Positions 1 through 7,835 of a stretch of 7,835 nt of DNA are shown here, in pieces. Every line of letters begins with the position of its first letter. Positions within the stretch are counted from its first letter, which is position 1. The stretch comes from JAFGOG01 sp034429215. Its GTDB lineage: Bacteria > Chloroflexota > Anaerolineae > JAAYZQ01. The position numbers and the translations under genes were made by a program. A model generated the notes under the pieces. The model did no database searches, had not been told where the DNA came from, and saw only the letters and a program-made list of their open reading frames with translations. The stretch covers positions 1-7,835 of the forward strand of contig DAOUGI010000055.1 of assembly GCA_034429215.1 (NCBI GenBank), read 5' to 3'.

Positions 1-8
1 GCTTTTAT

Positions 9-37
9 TTGGCGCGTGGTGTGATTCGAGGTATAAT
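9..37 (+). promoter_or_regulatory. Sigma70-type promoter of ftsY
   Basis: A TATAAT -10 box (32-37) matches consensus exactly. TTGGCG (9-14) lies 17 bases upstream and matches TTGACA at four of six positions. Transcription would start near 44, giving a leader of about 25 bases before the ftsY GTG. This is pattern recognition only; no expression data are available. The start of the window may cut off further upstream elements. Confidence 0.65.
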
Positions 38-68
38 GTTATTTTGTAACCTCGACAGCAGGTGAAGC

Positions 69-983
69 GTGTTCAGACGATCGAAACAGATAAGGGACAG
101 CCTGACCAAGACGCGCCACTCGTTCTTTGGGCAGATCGTCGGCCTGTTCGGCGGCGGCGATCCGATCACCGAGGAGCTGTGGGAAGATCTGGAAGCGCTG
201 CTGGTGCAGGCCGATGTAGGGGTGAATACGACTATCGCTTTGGTGGACCGCCTGCGCCAGCGGGCGGCCAAAGGCGAGGCGCGGACCAGGCAGGGGGTGG
301 AAGAGCTGCTCAAGGAGGAGCTGCGGGCGCTGTTGGGCACCCCCACGCCGATGGTGATGGACGAGCCCCGGCGGTTGACGGTGATGCTGATCGTGGGGGT
401 TAACGGCTCGGGCAAGACGACGTCGATCGCCAAGCTGGCCAAGTATTATCGCGAGCGGCGCCGCAAGGTGATGCTGGCCGCAGCCGATACCTTTCGGGCG
501 GCGGCGATCGATCAGCTCAAGATATGGGGCGAGCGGGCCGACGTGCCGGTCATCGCGCACCAACCGGGCGCCGACCCCGGGGCGGTGGTGTACGATGCGA
601 TCCGGGCCAGCGGCAGCCGCAACGTCGACCTGCTGATCGTAGACACGGCCGGGCGGCTGCATACGAAGTACAACCTGATGGAAGAGCTGCGCAAAGTGCG
701 GGGGGTGGCGGCCAAGCACGTCCACGAAGCGCCGCACGAGACGCTGCTGGTGCTGGATGCGACGACGGGGCAGAATGCGCTGTCACAGGCCCGGCACTTT
801 AAGGAGGCCGTCCAGGTGACCGGCGTCATCGTGGCCAAGCTGGACGGCACGGCCAAGGGAGGCATGGTCTTTGCCATCGCCCAGGAGCTTGGCCTGCCGG
901 TTCGCTTTATCGCCACGGGCGAAACGATAGACGATATGACCGAATTCGATCCCGAAGCGTTCGTAGAGGGGTTGTTTGAATAG
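69..983 (+). CDS. ftsY: Signal recognition particle receptor FtsY (SRP GTPase)
   Basis: This 304-residue protein is the bacterial SRP receptor. It binds Ffh-loaded ribosomes and, by mutual GTP hydrolysis, hands nascent membrane proteins to the SecYEG translocon at the inner membrane face. Visible motifs are the P-loop GVNGSGKTT (110-118), the SRP-GTPase-specific AADTFRAAA (138-146), DTAGR (192-196) and AKLDGTAKGG (256-265), with a typical C-terminus ending DPEAFVEGLFE. The G4 motif reads AKLD where many homologues have TKLD. Only about 25 residues precede the N domain, so the acidic A domain of E. coli FtsY (497 residues) is absent. The basic and hydrophobic N-terminus (FRRSKQIRDSL) could serve as the membrane-targeting helix. 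The GTG start is the first possible one, since a TGA (63-65) lies in frame just upstream. A close AGGTGA (60-65) is the likely ribosome binding site. prfB follows after 47 bases, probably in the same transcript. Confidence 0.96.
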   Translation: MFRRSKQIRDSLTKTRHSFFGQIVGLFGGGDPITEELWEDLEALLVQADVGVNTTIALVDRLRQRAAKGEARTRQGVEELLKEELRALLGTPTPMVMDEPRRLTVMLIVGVNGSGKTTSIAKLAKYYRERRRKVMLAAADTFRAAAIDQLKIWGERADVPVIAHQPGADPGAVVYDAIRASGSRNVDLLIVDTAGRLHTKYNLMEELRKVRGVAAKHVHEAPHETLLVLDATTGQNALSQARHFKEAVQVTGVIVAKLDGTAKGGMVFAIAQELGLPVRFIATGETIDDMTEFDPEAFVEGLFE

Positions 984-1030
984 AGCGTGAAGCGTGCCTG
1001 TGACGCGACGCGGGTTAAGAGGATTGTGTC

Positions 1031-2132
1031 ATGACCGAAGAGTTACGTAGCCGTCTAACCAACTTGAACGAGCGGATCGAAGAGATCCAGGTGCGTCTTT
1101 GACCTGGCCGACAAGATACGGCAGATTGAAAAACTAGAGCAAGCCGCCGCCGCGCCCGACTTTTGGGATGACCCCAGCGCGGCGCAGGCGACGATGCAGA
1201 ACCTTTCCAGCCTCAAAGCCGAAGTGGAACGATGGCAGACGTTGGCCCGCCAGGCCGGCGACGCGCTGGAGCTGCTCGACCTGGCCGAGGCCGACGAGGA
1301 TCAGACCCTAGACGGCGAAATCGAAGCCGAGCTGACCCAGGCGGAGCAACAACTGGCCCACATGGAGTTCGAGCTGATCCTGTCGGGGCCATACGACCGC
1401 GGCGGGGCCATCATGTCGATCCACGCCGGCGCCGGCGGGACCGACTCGCAGGATTTCGTCGAGATAGTGCTGCGCATGTACCTGCGTTGGGCCGAGCAGC
1501 AGGGGTACCAGACCGAGATGCTGGACTCGCTGCGGGGGCAGGAAGCCGGATTCAAGAGCGTGACGGTGGGGGTGTACGGGACCTACGCGTACGGCTATCT
1601 CAGAGCCGAGCGGGGCGTCCACCGCCTGGTGCGGCTGTCGCCGTTCGACGAAGCGCACCGCCGCCATACCTCTTTTGTCCTGGTCGAAGTTGTGCCCGAC
1701 ATTCCAGACGACGTAGAGGTGGAGATCGGGCCCGACGACGTCAAGATCGACGTGTTCAAATCATCGGGGGCGGGCGGCCAGCACGTGCAAAAGAACTCGA
1801 CCGCGGTGCGGCTGACCCACTTGCCAAGCGGCATCGTCGTCACATGCCAGAACGAGCGCTCACAGGCACAGAACAAAGAGGTGGCGTTCAAGATCCTGCG
1901 CGGCAAGCTGTACGACATCGAGCAGCAGCGCATGGCCGAAGAACAAGCCCGGCTGAAGGGCCAGCATGTGTCGGCCGGGTGGGGCAACCAGATCCGCTCT
2001 TACGTGTTGCACCCGTATCACATGGTGAAGGATCTGCGCACCGACTATGAGACGGGCAATACTGCTGCTGTGCTGGACGGCCGCATCCAGGAGTTTATCG
2101 AGGCGTACTTGCAGTCGATGATTGGGGAGTAG
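1031..2132 (+). CDS. prfB: Peptide chain release factor 2 (RF2), expressed by programmed +1 frameshift
   Basis: RF2 recognises UGA and UAA in the ribosomal A site and triggers hydrolysis of the peptidyl-tRNA. The coding sequence is join(1031..1099,1101..2132): 23 codons in the first frame, then a +1 shift at CTT-TGA-C, giving 366 residues against 365 in E. coli. The RF2-specific stop-recognition tripeptide SPF is at 203-205 and the catalytic GGQ loop at 248-250, inside SSGAGGQHVQKNS. The N-terminal helical domain and the C-terminus (DLRTDYETGNTAAVLDG) are family-typical. The ATG at 1031 follows AAGAGGA (1017-1023) at 7 bases. The 984-1030 gap has no visible promoter, so cotranscription with ftsY is likely. 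Naive gene callers would start at ATG 1194 and lose the N-terminal domain. Family and frameshift are clear from the sequence; regulation by RF2 supply is known for the family. Confidence 0.97.
1089..1103 (+). promoter_or_regulatory. RF2 programmed +1 frameshift signal
   Basis: The slippery CTT (1097-1099) is followed by the in-frame stop TGA (1100-1102) and C (1103), the classic CUU-UGA-C context. An internal Shine-Dalgarno-like AGGTG (1089-1093) ends three bases before CTT, the same spacing as the AGGGGG element in E. coli prfB. Slippage from CUU to UUU restores the frame through GAC CTG GCC. When RF2 is scarce the UGA is read slowly and the shift is favoured, so the protein regulates its own synthesis (established for the family). 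Confidence 0.95.
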
Positions 2133-2146
2133 GCGGCAATCTCCCC

Positions 2147-2212
2147 TCACCCCGCCCCTCCCCCAAAGGGGGAGGGAGAAGTTTCACCCCGACCCTCCCC
2201 CAAAGGGGAGGA
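2147..2212. repeat. Two tandem copies of a C-rich/G-rich hairpin repeat
   Basis: Copies start at 2147 and 2184, 37 bases apart. They share a 25-base core (2147-2171 and 2184-2208) with one mismatch. The first copy folds into a perfect 9 bp stem (2156-2164 with 2168-2176) around an AAA loop. The second has lost one G and pairs over 7 bp (2194-2200 with 2205-2211) with a CAAA loop. No T-run follows either stem, so neither looks like a standard intrinsic terminator. The pattern resembles small dispersed intergenic repeats seen in many GC-rich genomes, but its copy number here is unknown. Confidence 0.8.
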
Positions 2213-2222
2213 AGGAGTCTGG

Positions 2223-2247
2223 AGTCTGCCACAGGCAGGGGCAGACT
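2223..2247. repeat. Dyad overlapping the -35 box of the recombinase-like gene promoter
   Basis: AGTCTGCC (2223-2230) is the exact reverse complement of GGCAGACT (2240-2247), with a 9-base loop. The last base of the right arm is the first T of the TTGACA -35 box. An alternative short hairpin pairs CTGCC (2226-2230) with GGCAG (2234-2238), so the two structures exclude each other. A tandem GGAGTCT pair (2214-2220, 2221-2227) precedes it. It could be an operator, but no regulator is identified. Confidence 0.4.
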
Positions 2248-2274
2248 TGACAGCAGGTACGAATCGTATATAAT
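2247..2274 (+). promoter_or_regulatory. Consensus sigma70-type promoter of the recombinase-like gene (and possibly rpoC)
   Basis: TTGACA (2247-2252) and TATAAT (2269-2274) both match consensus at six of six positions, with a 16-base spacer. The predicted start is near 2281. That leaves a leader of about 22 bases before ATG 2303 but only about 4 before the alternative GTG 2285. No equally good promoter appears between the downstream gene and rpoC, so this may also supply rpoC transcripts. Confidence 0.8.
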
Positions 2275-2302
2275 GTGAGGTCGCGTGCTTGATTGGATAA
2301 AC

Positions 2303-3175
2303 ATGAAAAACGACGACAGGTTAGTAGAACTATTTGAAGAGCACCTCGCCCATTCCGCCCTTGCGCCGGTCACCATTGTCAACTATCTGGCCGACTTGAG
2401 GGCTTTTCTGCGGTGGGGCAAGACGGCCAAAGGGGCAGACTGTTCCCCATTCTGCCTGAACGTTCAGGACGTCGGCAGCTATTGTGACTATATGCAAACC
2501 AAGGGTCACGCCGGGGCAACGGTGAACCGCCGGCTCCAGGCGCTGCGCAAGTTTTACGATCTGGCCGTCCAGCAGGGGTGGATAGACGCCAACCCGGCGG
2601 ATCCTGTGCCGCTGTTGTCGGATGTCAGCTCGCAACGGAATCAGAACCGCAACACGACCAAGGTCGAGCGGCTGTTGGCGGCCGTGCAATGCCACGAGCA
2701 GGAATGGCCGCCCCGTGACAGGGCAGTGGTGCAGGCGATGATCGGCGCCGGGTTGAAACTGGGAGAGCTGATCCAACTCAGGGAGGCCGACGTCCACCTG
2801 GACGGCGATCAGCCACATCTTGTCGCAGGCAGCAACTCGGACCGGCAGTCCGGGCGCACCGTCCCCCTGGCAGACGCTGTGCGCGACGCCATGCAGGCCT
2901 ACCTGCCGACGAGAAAGGCCGCGCCAGGGGTGGATCGGTTCTTTGTGAACCAGGATGGCCGCCCACTTTCGACCCGGACGATACAACGGCTGCTCCACAC
3001 CTGCGCCAGAGCAGCGGGGCTGGACAGCCTGACGGCCCAGGACTTACGGTACGTCTACGCCAAGACAGCCTACGACCAATGTGGCGACGTCAAGGAGATC
3101 GCTCGCCTACTCGGACACCGCCACCTAGCGACTACTATTCGTTATCTCCGTCCAAATTCCGTGGATTTGCAGTAA
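2303..3175 (+). CDS. Tyrosine recombinase/integrase-fold protein with degenerate active site
   Basis: The 290-residue protein has the two-domain layout of XerC/D-like tyrosine recombinases: a SAM-like core-binding domain (about 5-100, with LVELFEEHL, TIVNYLADLRAFLRW and NRRLQALRKFYDLAV) and a C-terminal catalytic domain. Compared with the family's R-K-H-R-H-Y set, Arg I is Lys152 (AGLKLGEL for TGLRxxEL), the beta-hairpin Lys is Ser177, and the His of HxLR is Gln246 (TAQDLRY). Arg249, His272 (LLGHRH) and the nucleophile Tyr281 (TIRYL) remain. Strand cleavage is therefore probably weak or lost; a DNA-binding role is inferred. ATG 2303 suits the promoter at 2247-2274. GTG 2285, behind GAGG (2277-2280), would add six residues but would leave its Shine-Dalgarno outside a transcript from that promoter. 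No attachment sites or cargo genes are seen. rpoC follows after 87 bases. The fold call is firm; the function is unknown. Confidence 0.85.
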   Translation: MKNDDRLVELFEEHLAHSALAPVTIVNYLADLRAFLRWGKTAKGADCSPFCLNVQDVGSYCDYMQTKGHAGATVNRRLQALRKFYDLAVQQGWIDANPADPVPLLSDVSSQRNQNRNTTKVERLLAAVQCHEQEWPPRDRAVVQAMIGAGLKLGELIQLREADVHLDGDQPHLVAGSNSDRQSGRTVPLADAVRDAMQAYLPTRKAAPGVDRFFVNQDGRPLSTRTIQRLLHTCARAAGLDSLTAQDLRYVYAKTAYDQCGDVKEIARLLGHRHLATTIRYLRPNSVDLQ

Positions 3176-3206
3176 TTTTAAGCTAATCGAACGTCGGGAC
3201 ATCGTC

Positions 3207-3237
3207 GGCGGCGGTCGGACCGGCCGTCAAACCGACC
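3207..3237 (+). other. GC-rich hairpin(s) in the rpoC leader
   Basis: In the gap before rpoC, 3207-3215 pairs with 3219-3228 (nine pairs including one G-U, one bulged G at 3223, CGG loop). An exclusive alternative pairs GGTCGG (3213-3218) with CCGACC (3232-3237). No T-run follows, so it is not a standard terminator. A leader or attenuator role is possible but unproven. The rest of 3176-3244 shows no clear promoter. Confidence 0.35.
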
Positions 3238-3250
3238 CCAAGTCATGATT

Positions 3251-3257
3251 GGAGGGG
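3251..3257 (+). promoter_or_regulatory. Shine-Dalgarno that sets the rpoC start at TTG 3263
   Basis: GGAGGGG lies five bases before TTG 3263. The alternative in-frame ATG at 3245 has no Shine-Dalgarno in front of it and would place this purine run inside the coding region. Starting at TTG gives MILKDFKALRISLASP, the usual short distance to the conserved LASP motif of RpoC. Confidence 0.8.
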
Positions 3258-3262
3258 AAGAC

Positions 3263-7834
<4,572 letters not shown>

Positions 7835-7835
7835 C

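Noticed and set aside
987..996. GTGAAGCGTG repeated at 62-71 and 987-996, flanking ftsY
   Set aside because: Only 10 bases, with no pairing or spacing logic. The first copy simply spans the ribosome site and the start codon, so chance is sufficient.
1194..2132. prfB starting at ATG 1194, or prfB as a frameshifted pseudogene
   Set aside because: The 1031-1102 stretch has its own Shine-Dalgarno and encodes the expected RF2 N-terminus, and the break is the known CTT-TGA-C recoding site. It is programmed, not damage.
2147..2212. Intrinsic terminator after prfB
   Set aside because: The stems are stable, but neither is followed by a T-run; the bases after them are GAGAAGTTT and AAGGAGTCT.
3167..3195. 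Promoter for rpoC using TTGCAG (3167-3172)
   Set aside because: At 16-17 bases downstream the sequence reads GAACGT/AACGTC, with no acceptable -10 box.
2133..3244. Integrated mobile element around the recombinase-like gene
   Set aside because: No attachment-site repeats, tRNA gene, terminal inverted repeats or cargo genes are visible, and the flanking genes are intact.
3245..3262. rpoC starting at ATG 3245
   Set aside because: No Shine-Dalgarno precedes it. GGAGGGG at 3251-3257 is well placed for TTG 3263, which also gives the normal RpoC N-terminal length.

Overview
The window holds four genes on the plus strand: ftsY, prfB, a tyrosine-recombinase-fold gene and rpoC. The DNA is GC-rich and almost entirely coding. 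The protein sequences suggest a Chloroflexota-like bacterium (Anaerolineae/Caldilineae type). FtsY has no long acidic A domain. RpoC has no SI3-type insertion in its trigger loop and carries a long helical insertion near its N-terminus. This assignment comes from remembered family resemblance, not from a search.

Layout: a sigma70-type promoter (9-37) drives ftsY (69-983), the SRP receptor GTPase. After a 47-base gap comes prfB (1031-2132), peptide chain release factor 2, which is intact only through a programmed +1 frameshift at CTT-TGA-C (1097-1103). The 2133-2302 gap holds two tandem copies of a C-rich/G-rich hairpin repeat (2147-2212), a dyad (2223-2247) and a promoter with consensus -35 and -10 hexamers (2247-2274). 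Next is a tyrosine-recombinase-fold gene (2303-3175) in which three of the six catalytic positions are substituted. A 69-base gap (3176-3244) with a GC-rich hairpin and no convincing promoter leads into rpoC. The best rpoC start is TTG at 3263 behind a strong Shine-Dalgarno, and the gene fills the rest of the window (stop 7832-7834).

How they fit together: ftsY and prfB look like one transcription unit for membrane targeting of nascent proteins and for translation termination, with RF2 levels controlled by its own frameshift. The recombinase-like gene and rpoC look like a second unit. rpoC is not preceded by rpoB here, and its visible upstream promoter lies in front of the recombinase-like gene. 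Most of the window is housekeeping. The parts most worth a second look are the catalytically degenerate recombinase-like gene joined to rpoC, and three lineage-type elaborations of RpoC: a coiled-coil insertion, an alpha-CTD-like helical module and a threefold repeat after the trigger loop.
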